Of a DNA stretch of 64,000 nt, positions 41,416 through 51,875 are shown in pieces. Position numbers and translations under genes: made by a program. Source of the stretch: Trichobilharzia regenti. Its lineage: Eukaryota; Platyhelminthes; Trematoda; Strigeidida; Schistosomatidae. The first letter of the stretch is position 1; each line of letters starts with the position of its first letter. Under the pieces are notes generated by a model that did not search any database, was not told the DNA's origin, and saw only the letters and a list, made by a program, of their open reading frames with translations. Location: the NCBI GenBank assembly GCA_944472135.2, contig OX235265.1:92536984-92600983 (forward strand), given 5' to 3'.

Positions 41416-42345
41416 AAAGTAGACTGGATAATGCGACAGACAGCGGGCAATCAGGAAACAGGCATAAAATGGACCCTCACGAAAAACTTAGAGGATCTGG
41501 ACTTCGCCGATGATAAATGTCTGATTTCCCACAAACTGGAAGATATACAAGTGAAAGCAACAAGTTGGCAAAAGAAGCATCAAAGATGAGAGTTAAAGTG
41601 AACATAGAGAAAACAAAGTTGATGAAGATTCCTGGCCAACACCAACACTAACAACAACAACAGACAACAATCAGCATAAATGGGAGGAACCTGAAAGAAA
41701 CAACCTCCTTTACCTACCTACCTAAAATGTGTCGTTTCGACCACAGGAGGATGGAACTGACGAGGATATCAAAGTAAGGATAGGGAAGGCAAGACAAGCT
41801 TTCATTACTCTCAAGTCTGCGTGGAGGCCAACAGCACTCAGCATCAAAACTAAGATCCGGATTTTCAACCCCATTGTGAAGTCAGTGCTACTGTACGGAT
41901 CAGAGACTTGGCGCGTCATAAAGAGCACCTCAAACAAACCACAGACCTTCATCAACATTTGTCTTCGCTCAATACTTCCCTCAATATCAGATGGCCAGCC
42001 AGAAAAGATCAGAAACAGGGAGGGATCTCTGGGAGCGAACCAACCCAAGAGGAACCGATTGTGCAAAAAATAGGCAGGAAGAAATGGAGATGGATTGTGC
42101 ATACTCAGAGGAAACCATTAAATGACGTCACTAGACAAGCCATTGCTCGAGCGGAACCCGAAAGGGAAGTGGCGAGCTTGTCGTCATTACGATGGTGACT
42201 TGGAGAAGGTCATGTGAAGATGAGATGAAAGCATGTGGGCAGACTTCGAGCCAGGCGAAAACGTTGGCAGAGAACCGAAGGCAATGGAGACGTTTGGCTG
42301 AAGCCCTATGTTCATCTAGTAATTAAAGGAAAAAATAATAATATA
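41416..42345 (+). pseudogene. RTE LINE fragment, head-to-tail with the previous
   Basis: It begins in the middle of RT (VDWIMRQTAG-like, DLDFADDKCLISHKLED) directly after the tail of the previous copy. The frame is partly open (41729-42073: IKVRIGKARQAFITLKSAW, SVLLYGSETWRVIKS). It ends gaagccctatgttcatctag and an (AAT)-like tail at about 42334-42345. This copy is closer to the one at 1-1435 than to its neighbours. Confidence 0.75.
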
Positions 42346-42905
42346 ATCAGTACAAGAAAAAAGAATTGGACTTTCATCAATGACGTCAAGTTGACACTTC
42401 TGGAGTGTCGTGAACAACATCTCCAACAGGCTGTTGCATACTCTTCTCAACAGTTGCCTTTGCTGGCTCCATACTGACAAAAGGATTTCCATAAAGGAAT
42501 GCCAACAAGTGAACAGACAAGTAACCAACCAATAACCTGTCATCCAACAAATATACCTAAGGCAATGGAAATTACACTGAAAGTACTCCTCAACAGTTGT
42601 GTTTATTCCAGAGTGAACGTCAGACAGTCGGTTAGAAAGGATTAGCAATACAGAACTCTGACAAAGACTCAACGAAGAACTTATCACCAAAAAAAGTTAT
42701 GTAGAAGAAAGTGGAGATCAGCTGAAATTACTCTGAGATGACCGATAATTAACATCACACATCAGGCCATGAAGTGGAACTCGATTAGGAAACAACCCGT
42801 CGGGAGTGTATCCAAGGTTGATATGGAGGAGATCATGTAAGGCAGCCATGTAAAGAGGACTGTGCAGGATACACTGAAATGAGAATGTGTTTCATTCATA
42901 ACCAG
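42346..42905 (+). pseudogene. old RTE LINE fragment
   Basis: Decayed C-terminal RT region: gtagaagaaagtggagat (KWRW block), acatcacacatcaggcc, then atggaggagatcatgtaa. No frame remains. Confidence 0.5.
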
Positions 42906-42954
42906 TCAAGATAATAATATGGCTTGTTTCATATCTGATATTATTTATTATCAA

Positions 42955-43185
42955 TGTGAGTGTCGGTGGCTAAGCAGAAAAACACCTGCTAACCAGTCAC
43001 ACGACCCAAGCTTCGATCTTCGGCAGACGCACTACTAAACCTCGCTAAGTCAGTAGTGAAGATGGTAAAAAGGGAAGATTTGGTATGAGGCTAGCGACCC
43101 TACCCAGTTAAAGTGAAACCAGAGTTACCGGAATTTTAAAGCTGTAGCTTGGAGCCCTATGCTCCACTCAGGATATAATAAGCGG
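42955..43185 (+). repeat. SINE-B copy, decayed head
   Basis: The head is weak (cggtggctaagcag, aagcttcgatcttcg), but the body cctcgctaagtcag, atgaggctagcgacccta and the end ggagccctatgctccact identify it. Confidence 0.6.
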
Positions 43186-43244
43186 AATATTATGAGTCAC
43201 TGTGAATACATATTTACTTCATCATAATTCAGATTTGTTTTAAC

Positions 43245-43812
43245 CAAATGGATCTGAAAACAGTTTGAAAATCTTCTGTACTGCATTCAGCATAAAGAAC
43301 AAGATTTGCATTTTCAACACTAATATGAAGTCGGTTCTTCTATACTGGTCAGAAACTTGCACTGCGTATCACGGAAAGGATTTCCAACAGGCTTGTTCAG
43401 ACTTTCATCAACACTTGCCCACTTGCTGGCTGGTTTCATACTGAAGATCAAATGGCTGGTCGGCCAGAAAGAATTAGCAGCAAGAAACTCTTGCTGGGGA
43501 AAAACCAACAGGTAAGAGCCGGTCGCTCAACAAATATGTAGGAGAGAATAGAGGTGGATCGGGCATGCATTGAGGGACCGTCGAATGACATCGCTCAGAA
43601 TGCAGACCATCGCTCGATTGGAATTCAAATGGGAAGCGAGGAGTTGGTCGTCGGTGAGAGGGTGACATGGAGGAGATTGTGCCGGGGTAGAGGAGGAGGT
43701 GAGGGATTGTGGTCAATCGTGGAGTTAGCTAGCTGAAGACGACGGCAGTAAAAAGAAGACAGTGGAGCCTTATGTTCCACTTGAGACTCAAGGGAATAAT
43801 AATAATAAAATG
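43245..43812 (+). pseudogene. RTE LINE 3' fragment
   Basis: Decayed RT C-terminus: VLLYWSETCTAYH-like, a GHALRDRRMTSLR-like block (43560-43600), then ggagccttatgttccacttg and an (AAT)n tail at 43795-43808. It resembles the copies ending at 13222 and 63972, so it belongs to the same subfamily. Confidence 0.65.
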
Positions 43813-44804
43813 AATCGACAAAGCACACAAAGTTCGATTCATAAAAGAGAAAGTCAAATATATATGAGAATTACTCACTCACATCAGAAATTGTTATTAT
43901 CATTATTATAATTACTGATTTCATATACACAATTTTTCACAATACATGTATACATATGAAAACGAAAAAAGACAAAGTTATAATAATAATAATCGCACTG
44001 ATAAATAAGTCGTAAAAATTTCTCATGATACAATTATACATCTGTGGATAAAAGTATACACAAGTTAATGAACTAAACCATTAGCGTATCCAATCGAGAA
44101 TAAAAATAATGATCCAATGGTAGTTGATTTCATATTTCATTTTTAAAAACCGCGCTCCGCGTAATCGATCAGTTAAGAGAAATTACAAAAACAAATACGA
44201 AGGCTGACACAAAAGAAGACGTCGCTAGCCTACTACATTGATATATTTAAAACCCGTGAATGGATGCGGAAAAGGATATGCCATGCACACATATACACCA
44301 AAATTAAGGAGAGAAACAGTTTTTAGGATATTGAATCACAGTGTGCTACAATGATTATTGATTAATTAATTAATTTATGTGCAGTGAGATGATAGGTGAG
44401 ATGATAGAAGTGATAGGTAAAGTTAGAATACATTATGTGCTATCTATCTATGTGTGTGTGTGCTAATAAATTTCTGAACAAGAGATTGTGTGCACATTCT
44501 GGTGCATGTTAGGGGGCCGGTGGGTGGGTGGTTGCGTGGGTATTTTATCAAAGATGTGTATTTCAAAAATGGAAAAACCCCTATTTATTCGGTAAAAAAA
44601 GTTGGTTTTTGTCTTTTGAATATAATTCTAAGTGGAATCATGATTACAGTAAACGATTGATTGAATAGGTTCATGAACGCCACACCGACCTAAAAAGGAA
44701 TGAGAAGAAAATACATCATGAACACATGCAATTTTCAACTTCCTAGAATATGCCTTTGCAACGGTTAGAAATCGGATATGGAGAAAAAATGATTACGAAA
44801 AAGT
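43813..44804. other. AT-rich non-coding gap
   Basis: About 1 kb with no supported gene. It contains AAT and TG-rich runs (44450-44470, and a ggtgggtgggtggttgcg run near 44519). Nothing else is seen. Confidence 0.3.
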
Positions 44805-45002
44805 GTTCTTAAAAGCATGAGTTCAATTAGATCTTCTTCAGGCTTTACACTAATTTACATGGATAAAACAAATGTTTTGAACGTAGTCAATAACGATAAT
44901 TATAATGATAACAAAATATTGATAATAAGGTTTATGCAGGTGGCGATATGAATAACAAAGGTAGTAATATATGTATATGTAGACAATTATGTACCACTCC
45001 GA

Positions 45003-45722
45003 TAAAAAGTCAATTTGGTCAGACGCCTCACGAATACAGCAAGACGTATCTGTACAGATGACTCCCTAGAGAATGAGCTAGGATGCATCCAAAATACGTT
45101 GGTTCAAATGGGTTATCCTAGTAGATTTGTCAGGAGACACATGAACAACAAGTACAATAAAGTGAAACTGACAACAGTTGAAAAGAAACAACTGTTCATG
45201 AAATTGCAATTTAATGAGGACATGGCTAGCGAAGTTTTACATCTGAGATTGTCGACAGCGATAAAACCTACTTATACTGCCACCACCCTCTGTTTGTCAT
45301 TTTCCGGCTGCCGACCAATTATGATTGCTCAAGTGAAAGATAAGCTACCTAACTAACTGTGCCACTTCTATGTGTATCCATAAATTTAATTGCTCCTGTG
45401 GAGAAAGCTATATAGGCCGAACAACTAGACAGCTTAACAAACGCATTAATGAGTATCTCCATTCACTCATGGTTCGAAAAAGGTCAAATAAAATCCATAC
45501 GAAGTTCTATTTTGGCTAATTTGATTGATAGTGGTCACCAGGTGGACAAAAATAGTGCCTTCAAAGTTATCTATCGCATTCTATCGAGCCTTTCGAACGG
45601 AATTCAAACCAGCCTTTTACACACAGCCAAAGCTATGGGAATTAATTCGAGAGAACAATCCTAGTCTTTGCATACAACAAAAGAAGTTTGTTCTACCTTT
45701 GTCTCTCCCTTGCCTGGCCTAG
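45003..45722 (+). pseudogene. PLE C-terminus with GIY-YIG endonuclease
   Basis: First frame (45015-45356): VQMGYPSRFVRRHMNNKYNK and LSFSGCRPIMIAQVKDKLPN. A shift leads to SMCIHKFNCSCGESYIGRTT (45366-45425), carrying the CIHKF/YIG pair and CSCGE spacing, then RQLNKRINEYLHSLMVRKRS. A later frame gives SLCIQQKKFVLPLSLPCLA (45663-45719), the terminal block. It is almost identical to the inverted copy at 48859-49482, so the two share a recent origin. Confidence 0.8.
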
Positions 45723-45808
45723 GTGAATTCTACTCAAAACCCTCCCACCCTTTCTTATCATCCCTCTCCTTCGTACTTTTATGATATTTATTTAAACTCT
45801 GATTATCT

Positions 45809-45940
45809 AATAAAGTATAACTATATTTTAATAGTTTACACACAATGATAAGTTTTGTTATTGGTAATATTTCGAGCAAAATTACCAATAACAAAACTTA
45901 TCATTGTGTGTAAACTATTAAAATATAATTATACTTTATT
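45809..45940. repeat. 60-bp-arm hairpin in PLE 3' UTR
   Basis: Arms 45809-45868 and 45881-45940 are inverted with one mismatch. The 12-base loop is atttcgagcaaa. The loop line tttcgagca also occurs at PLE ends near 33898 and 58311. The sister PLE copy at 48.8 kb lacks it: aaactctgattatc continues there without the insert, and here actctgattatc is repeated on both sides (45797 and 45981). So it is an insert. Confidence 0.85.
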
Positions 45941-46439
45941 TGATCTAATCCACAATGCTCAAACTTTTTGCTGATATTAACTCTGATTATCTGTCCACTA
46001 CATCTACCTTTAGTAATACGTAACTTTTATGATTTGACCTAATTTATTTATTTATTGAATTGTCTACATATACACACATATATACATATACTACCTTTGT
46101 TATTTTTATCGCCACCTGCGTCAACCTTATTATCAATATTTTGTTATCATTGTAATCATCTTTATTAACTACGTTCAAAACACTTACCACATTGTTATTA
46201 AAACAATTAGTCCCTTTGATGTATGTACTTTTGTTTTAATTTAACTGAGTAATTTTCATGAACTTTATTTTATCATTGTTAACCATGTTAGTTGTAAAAC
46301 GGTTGTAAAGAAACTACGAAATGATATCATCTCGCGAAATTTGTCTTCTTAATGCCTTATTCAAACATTATTATTATTTGATCCACAAAATCACCGTCAA
46401 TGGTTAAAATTTTTTATATATAAGTTTATGTAAATTAGA

Positions 46440-46490
46440 GTAAAGCCTGAAGAAGAGGATCTAATTGAAAACAATATTGTTCTCGTATAT
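46440..46490 (+). ncRNA. hammerhead-like motif, PLE-3 type
   Basis: CUGAAGA at 46447-46453, GAAA at 46467-46470, then the self-complementary ACAAUAUUGU. The 3' stem I strand is damaged here (tctcgtat in place of tcgcttat). Confidence 0.45.
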
Positions 46491-46683
46491 GTCTTGTTCT
46501 GAAAGTTCACTGGTGGTGATGTAATTCAGTGGATGTCGAGTTGGTCTATGACTACTGTTTCCTACTGACCTAATGATGCTAGAAACACTTTTAGTGTAAT
46601 AAGAACCTTCTATAGTTATATTTCAAAAAAAGTTTTGTAAAAAATATCTTGAAGTATTGGGATTCACCTTGACTCGATAACAC

Positions 46684-47026
46684 TGTGATGATAGCTGGCT
46701 GCTAGCCAAACTGGTAGACAGTAATTTACGTCAATGTTTACGTTTCCAATATTGGTCGTGAGAAAAATAAGAACAAAGACTGACTGATTCGACAACCATT
46801 CACAGCAGATTTTTCGAAGGCGGATACAATTAGCATATGGATGATCTGACATTCAAGAAACAGCCACAAAGAAATGAAAGATTAACTTTCAGTGAGAAAC
46901 AACCAATCAGAAGACTGCGTTTTGATGCTAACAATAATCTATAATAATGTACATGAATATCTATAAATATCTGTTGATTTCCTTAATAAAAGATCTGTTT
47001 CCTGGCCCTTGTCTTCTGTCGTTACA
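46684..47026 (+). repeat. solo gypsy LTR
   Basis: It starts TGTGATGATAGCTGGCTGC and ends GTCGTTACA. It matches the 5' LTR at 26182 in order: gctgctagccaa, ccaatattggtcgtgag, aaacaaccaatcagaagact, gttgatttccttaataaaa and cctggcccttgtctt. No internal gypsy sequence follows: the right flank is PLE coding DNA. No 5-bp target duplication is obvious. Confidence 0.8.
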
Positions 47027-48420
47027 ATACTACTATGGAAAAAAAGAACATCTGAAACCTTAAGTAGGATTCTTGATAAGTTATGTACAGATGGCGTATC
47101 CGAAGTCCCTTTGTCCGATATTGAGGGACTCTGTGTAACACTGTGAAGCATTCATGTGGGGGTGCTCGATGTCCGGAGATGACAAGGTGTTCGAGGATAC
47201 AGCTGTTGCCATTCTTTTTTTCTCCTCTGGCTAACCAGGCCGGACAGTGTTCTAGAATATGTTTGTGGACTTGACGTTGCGTACGGCCAATATACTTTGC
47301 TCTACAGGAGCAAGTAAATTGGTAAATACACACTGAAGTAGCCAAAAGCGGTATCTTGTCCTTAGCGTTAGACTGCATTAACTGTCTGCAGGAAAATGTG
47401 ATACGTAGAGTGGCTGTTGGAAATGTCTTCTTCAGACATTTAGAAAGGCGGTTTCCGAGAATTTCCGCTGCGATATTATCTTTGAATTCTAGGCTAATGA
47501 AGAGAGTATTCTGAGGAACCGTTGCGATGTTTGATACCGGAGGCTTCTCCTTCATGTTTTTGTCGATAAATCTTGGTGGATAACCATTGTCTAGTAGGCT
47601 TTTACGTAATAAATTTAATTCTTTCTCTACCATGTCTTCCGAGCAGGTTTTTCTAATCATTGAACGCAATGTACGTACCAGGTTTCTCTTTCGGACCAGT
47701 GGGACAAGGCTCTGGAAGTTGATAAACTGTCCAGTCCATGTTGGCCTGCGGTATATCGATCTTTGGATCGTACAATCGTGTCTTCTGGTGAGTAGTACAT
47801 CAAGGAATGGAAATGCATTGTTCGACTCGCATTCTAAGGTGAATCTTATTCATGGATGTGCTGCGTTGAAGGTTTTGAGCAGAGAATCTAAATCACATTT
47901 TTCATCACAGATTATAAGCGTATCATCTGCGTATCTCTTGTATAATTGCAGTTGACTTATCAAGGGATCGAGGATGTTGTTTTCAAGACTCGCCATGAAG
48001 CAGTCAGCTAGGAGTGGACCGAGAGGAGATCCCATGGCTACCCAATTTTCTTGTACATAGAACTGTTCATTGAATTTGAACTGGATATTGGACGTACATT
48101 TGAGAAGAAGTTCCTTCAGGTAGTTTATGGGCAGAGGAACTTCTAGGTTGTTGGTTTCGATGTAATTACAAATGAAGCATATTATTTCGGTTAGAGGTAT
48201 ACTTGTGAATAGAGAGGCGAAATCTAATGAGATCATTTGTCTTTCAGACATGTTGACATCCTTCGCTGAGTCGATGAAGTCAAATGTATCTCTGAGGCTA
48301 TACTTTGTCATAAGTCTTTTAATATGTCTTTTGATAAGCGTCAAGTCACTTAGGTTGGCACTTAAACTAACCATCCAGCTTAGTCAGAGACAAACGCTCG
48401 TTGATTAACTACGCAAATGG
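47027..48420 (-). pseudogene. PLE polymerase: RT palm plus GIY-YIG
   Basis: Read right to left: SLRDTFDFIDSAKDVN, QMISLDFASLFTSIPL (motif A), WVAMGSPLGPLLADCFMASL (motif B) and the catalytic YADDTLIICD (48374-47850). A stop follows at about 47850, then LRSMIRKTCSEDMVEKELN (47669 onward), YPPRFIDKNMKEKP and the GIY-YIG region SVCIYQFTCSCRAKYIGRTQ (about 47338-47280), then the conserved ILEHCPAW and NSCILEHLVISGHR with the expected His. The C-terminus is cut at the solo LTR. This is the least damaged PLE RT in the window, with one stop or shift. Confidence 0.88.
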
Positions 48421-48858
48421 AAGCAATAATATATTTAGAACAAGACATATTAACAAACAATATTGTTTTCAATTAGATCTTCCTCAGGCTTTACTCTAAT
48501 TTACAAAGACTTATATATATATAATTTTAACCAATGACAGTGATTCTGTGGATCAAACAATAATAATCATAATAATAATAGCAATCATAATAATCATAAT
48601 GATAATAATAATAATGTGGTGAATATTCGAACGAAGTTAATAACGATGATTATAATAATAACAACAAAATATTGGTAATAAGGCTTATATAGGTGGTAAG
48701 AATAACAAAGTTAGTACACGCATATATGTAGACAATTCAATAAATAAATAAATTAGGTCAAATCAAATGGAACGATAATCAGAGTTTAAATAAATATCAT
48801 AAAAGTACGAAGGAGAGGGATGATAAGAAAGGGTGGGAGGGTTTTGAGTAGAATTCAC

Positions 48859-49482
48859 CTAGGCCAGGCAAGGGAGAGACAAAGGTAGAACAAACTTCTT
48901 TTGTTGTATGCAAAGACTAGGATTGTTCTCTCGAATTAATTCCCATAGCTTTGGCTGTGTGTAAAAGGCTGGTTTGAATTCCGTTCGAAAGGCTCGATAG
49001 AATGCGATAGATAACTTTGAAGGCACTATTTTTGTCCACCTGGTGACCACTATCAATCAAATTAGCCAAAATAGAACTTCGTATGGATTTTATTTGACCT
49101 TTTTCGAACCATGAGTGAATGGAGATACTCATTAATGCGTTTGTTAAGCTGTCTAGTTGTTCGGCCTATATAGCTTTCTCCACAGGAGCAATTAAATTTA
49201 TGGATACACATAGAAGTGGCACAGTTAGTTAGGTAGCTTATCTTTCACTTGAGCAATCATAATTGGTCGGCAGCCGGAAAATGACAAACAGAGGGTGGTG
49301 GCAGTATAAGTAGGTTTTATCGCTGTCGATAATCTCAGATGTAAGACTTCACTAGCCATGTCCTCATTAAATTGCAGTTTCATGAACAGTTGTTTCTTTT
49401 TAACTGTTGTCAGTTTCACTTTATTGTACTTGTTGTTCATGTGTCTCCTGGCAAATCTACTAGGATAACCCATTTGAACCAA
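48859..49482 (-). pseudogene. PLE C-terminus, inverted sister of 45003-45722
   Basis: Same frames and breaks as the plus-strand copy: VQMGYPSRFARRHMNNKYNK, then the YIG block, then SLCIQQKKFVLPLSLPCLA. The only protein-level differences I see are RFARR for RFVRR and VKKKQ for VEKKQ. The shared stop and shift positions show that the damage came before duplication. Confidence 0.8.
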
Positions 49483-49611
49483 CGTATTTTGGATGTATCC
49501 TAGCTCATTCTCTAGGGAGTCATCTGTACAGATACGTCTTGCCCTATATGATTCACAAAATCACCGTCATTGGTTAAAATTTTATATATATAAGTCTTTG
49601 TAAATTAGATT

Positions 49612-49657
49612 AAAGCCTGAAGAAGAGGATCTAATTGAAAACAATATTGTTCGCTTA
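49612..49657 (+). ncRNA. hammerhead-like motif, PLE-3 type
   Basis: CUGAAGA 49617-49623 and GAAA 49637-49640. Stem I strands AAGC (49613-49616) and GCUU (49653-49656) pair. Stem III is a six-base self-complementary pair AACAAU/AUUGUU, with cleavage expected after the C at 49652. Stem II (agaggaucuaauu) is weak. The loopless self-complementary stem III suggests that a dimer would be the active form. Confidence 0.5.
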
Positions 49658-49675
49658 TATGTCTTGTTCTAATAT

Positions 49676-50029
49676 TATAGTTTTCCAAATACTAAGCAAT
49701 AACTATCAATTCATACTAGTTGACCAGGGTCAGTTATACTACTGTAACATGGAAATTTAGCCATATCTAGAATGATTACCCCACATTAGTTAAGTAATTC
49801 AGAGTAAAGCTTGGGCACACAACAGTATGGAATAAAGTGAAAATAATAATAAAAAGAAATATAGTTAGATGAGGGGATAGGTTAACGGACAAAATCTTTG
49901 TTCATCCAGTCAGCGTCAAACACCGTGCAAACAAAATGACGCAATGACTGTGTACTGAATTTATGTAAAACTGCAATTAAAAAAAAGGAAGGAAGGAAAG
50001 CAAAACAAGTACAAAGCAAATTATGAAAC
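49676..50029. other. non-coding gap
   Basis: AT-rich; no supported gene or repeat. Confidence 0.3.
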
Positions 50030-50165
50030 TGTGAGAATACACTGATATGTTTAATGAGCACCAAATTGTGCTCGAAATGTTATCCAGTTAGTAATACTGC
50101 ATCAAACTGCTTACTGTTTCAAACATATCTATCCAATATGGAATTATATCCTACCAAAGTACCCC
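50030..50165 (+). repeat. PLE terminus fragment
   Basis: The line aattgtgctcgaaatgttatccagttagtaatactgc resembles the reverse complement of 58285-58325 (ttgtgctcgaaacgtggtca). It is a short PLE end without coding sequence. Confidence 0.5.
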
Positions 50166-50349
50166 AAAAATTTTACCCTTATACTTAGAATTATAGCCCC
50201 AACTAAAATGCATAGGGTACAGTTTATTGTACACCTTTCAGAAACACTATAAAGTCTTAATGTTAAACTGCTTTAAAAGTTCCCATTCAGTCATGTAAGT
50301 GAAGAGACGTTCAGGGAAGAGTCTCTATTCCATGTGTGATTTGTAATTC

Positions 50350-50540
50350 AAGTATTGGTTTGTAGGGATTTGACTGATTTGGTTACGGGATTTCACCAAG
50401 AGCTGACATAGGCTAGAGAACCATTGGAAAACCAGCTAGGAGTACTGGGTAACTGTTTCGTCCGCCTAGTTTGGGACTCTTCATCAGCGCGCGCTCACTA
50501 CCAGGGTTAGATAGAACCCAGGATCTTCTGGTTACAGTTA
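50350..50540 (-). repeat. SINE-D copy
   Basis: The minus strand reads part of the tRNA head (ccagaagatcctgggttcta), then GCGCUGAUGAAGAGUCC, GGACGAAACAG and CCCAGUACUCC, then ggttttccaatggttctcta. The hammerhead-like core is AUGAAGA, with a short insertion in stem II. Confidence 0.65.
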
Positions 50541-50644
50541 TTTGCATAAAACTATATTATCATCCCTTAAACTGTTTACATTGCTAACTAATTTACAGAT
50601 TTTGAATTTCATTTATGCTTTGTAATTACTTATTTATTGTATTT

Positions 50645-50822
50645 TTGATTACAGCTTGATTCCATACTGTATTTTTGGTACAAGTATGGAATTTTCAGCA
50701 TGGATATCGGTAGCCCAATTTTTTCAGGCCGACCATAGATATCAAGTGTGTGTCGGCAGGGGTTCGAACCTTTGACCATGTGCATGGTCGGCGAGAGTCC
50801 TAGCCACTGTGCCACCGGTGCA
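50645..50822 (-). repeat. SINE-E: tRNA head with CR1-type LINE tail
   Basis: On the minus strand, a tRNA-like head (caccggtggcacagtggct, then ccgaccatgcacatggtc and B box aaggttcgaacccc) leads to gatatctatggtcggcctga and a tail tgctgaaaattccatacttg, tggaatcaagctgtaatc. The tail matches the 3' end of the CR1-type LINE (7109, 33420 and 39775). A tail-only copy lies at 62995-63105. Confidence 0.75.
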
Positions 50823-51260
50823 CTGCTAGTCTCCTTAGGCACACATGTGTAGAGTCCTGAGTCCGAAAGCCTGACTGAATCGAGTTGAACAATAACTGAC
50901 TCAGTTGTATGATTTGTTGTGATCAGGAATTCTGATCGAACGAGTGATCGTGATGAGTTGTTGCTGGCTTGGTGGTAACAGATAATCTGAGTGTCAGGTT
51001 GAGACGTTCTGAAGCGACCAAACATTTTCATCTGTCCACCCAATTTCACTGTGGCTGACCACTCGATGGGAAGTTTAGTCAGACGGAAATCAATCTTGGC
51101 GCACTCACTCACACCCAGTGTGACTGCAGAAGCCTCACTCTTCCCATCATCTCTCATCCACTGCTTCAGGTTGTTCGACACGTGGTTTCCGAAATTTTCT
51201 TGAAGTGTTGTTCTGTTCACCTGATCAGTTTGACAACCAAAAACGATGAGGAGATCGGTG
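50823..51260 (-). CDS. probable exon of an immunoglobulin-superfamily protein
   Basis: The minus-strand frame contains an Ig-like strand pattern: SECAKIDFRLTKLPIEWSAT, then QIICYHQ, then ESVIVQLDSVRLSDSGLYTC, where D-S-G-L-Y-T-C is the classic Ig F strand with its disulphide Cys, and the partner is probably the Cys of SECAKI or IICYH. The frame then runs into the SINE-E at 50822, so the true exon end or splice donor has been covered or lies before it. The exon start is uncertain; an AG before gtgaacagaacaac (about 51218) is one acceptor option. Such domains are common in secreted and adhesion proteins. The rest of the gene is not visible. Confidence 0.45.
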
Positions 51261-51384
51261 AATGATGATGATATCATGCAACAGGCCCTTAAATGAAATG
51301 CAAATGAGAAATGACGAATTAGACATCGACCGAAGACTGACATGGAAGAGATGAATGCTAATGAACAATTAATTGTGGAGCCAG

Positions 51385-51790
51385 CTAATGCAGACAGACT
51401 TCAGAGAATAGAGTGATATAAAGATGCTGTGCTAGTGAAGCCCTGTGCTGGACAACAAAAATAATAATGCCCGAAAACTGGAGCTGCAGGTCCCACTCCA
51501 CAACAACAGTTAGCTGAAACCACCACGTAGACAGGTGTGGGCTTCCTAGTTTGGGGTCCTTGGGGACAGTAAAAATCAATGAAGGCTGGAGACATTTGGT
51601 GATATGGCTCAAAATCCTCGTTCTCAATGACTGGAGCAGATGCATTTACTCTTTTGTGATTTATAATATTAAGTAACGCTCTATTGTTTTTCCAGATTAC
51701 TAGCCTTTTTGCCCCATATTTCTGTTTATCATCTGTCTTTTGAATCTCTCTTTCCTCTCTTCTGTTACCTTATGTGCAAAGTGAAGGGAG
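51385..51790 (-). repeat. repeat F copy 2
   Basis: Minus-strand match to 16470-16870. Frames read EERKERFKRQMINRNMGQKG and LQPSLIFTVPKDPKLGSPHL, and here also a VVVSANCCCGVGPAAPVFGH-like stretch that is absent from copy 1. Because two copies keep similar peptides it may be part of a coding repeat. Family unknown. Confidence 0.5.
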
Positions 51791-51875
51791 TGTTGAAACT
51801 GTGTTGAAACCACTTGGTCAGTCAGCCATGTATATATGTATATATAAATCACGGAATATACACATTGAATCATAG

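Larger units (their letters stand above)
44805..46500 (+). mobile_element. 5'-truncated PLE with inverted terminal parts (PLE-3)
   Basis: Left end 44820-45000 is a PLE terminus on the minus strand (ggctttacac, aacgataattataatgata). Coding end 45003-45722 is plus strand. The 3' terminus with a hammerhead-like motif is at 46430-46490 (plus). The same coding block is present inverted at 48859-49545. Within the 3' UTR lies a 60-bp-arm hairpin. Confidence 0.75.
48440..49675 (-). mobile_element. truncated PLE with inverted hammerhead ends (PLE-3)
   Basis: The coding end (49545-48859) is on the minus strand and nearly identical to 45039-45722. One terminus lies at 48440-48560 (minus) and the opposite, inverted one at about 49548-49675 (plus). 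Both show the agcctgaagaagaggatcta-like line. Between them lie GIY-YIG (VCIHKFNCSCGESYIGRTTR-like in frame) and an (AAT)n-rich 3' UTR at 48560-48620. Confidence 0.78.

Noticed and set aside
45809..45940. transcription terminator or microRNA precursor
   Set aside because: The hairpin is far longer than a terminator and sits in a PLE UTR; a microRNA role cannot be judged without small-RNA data.
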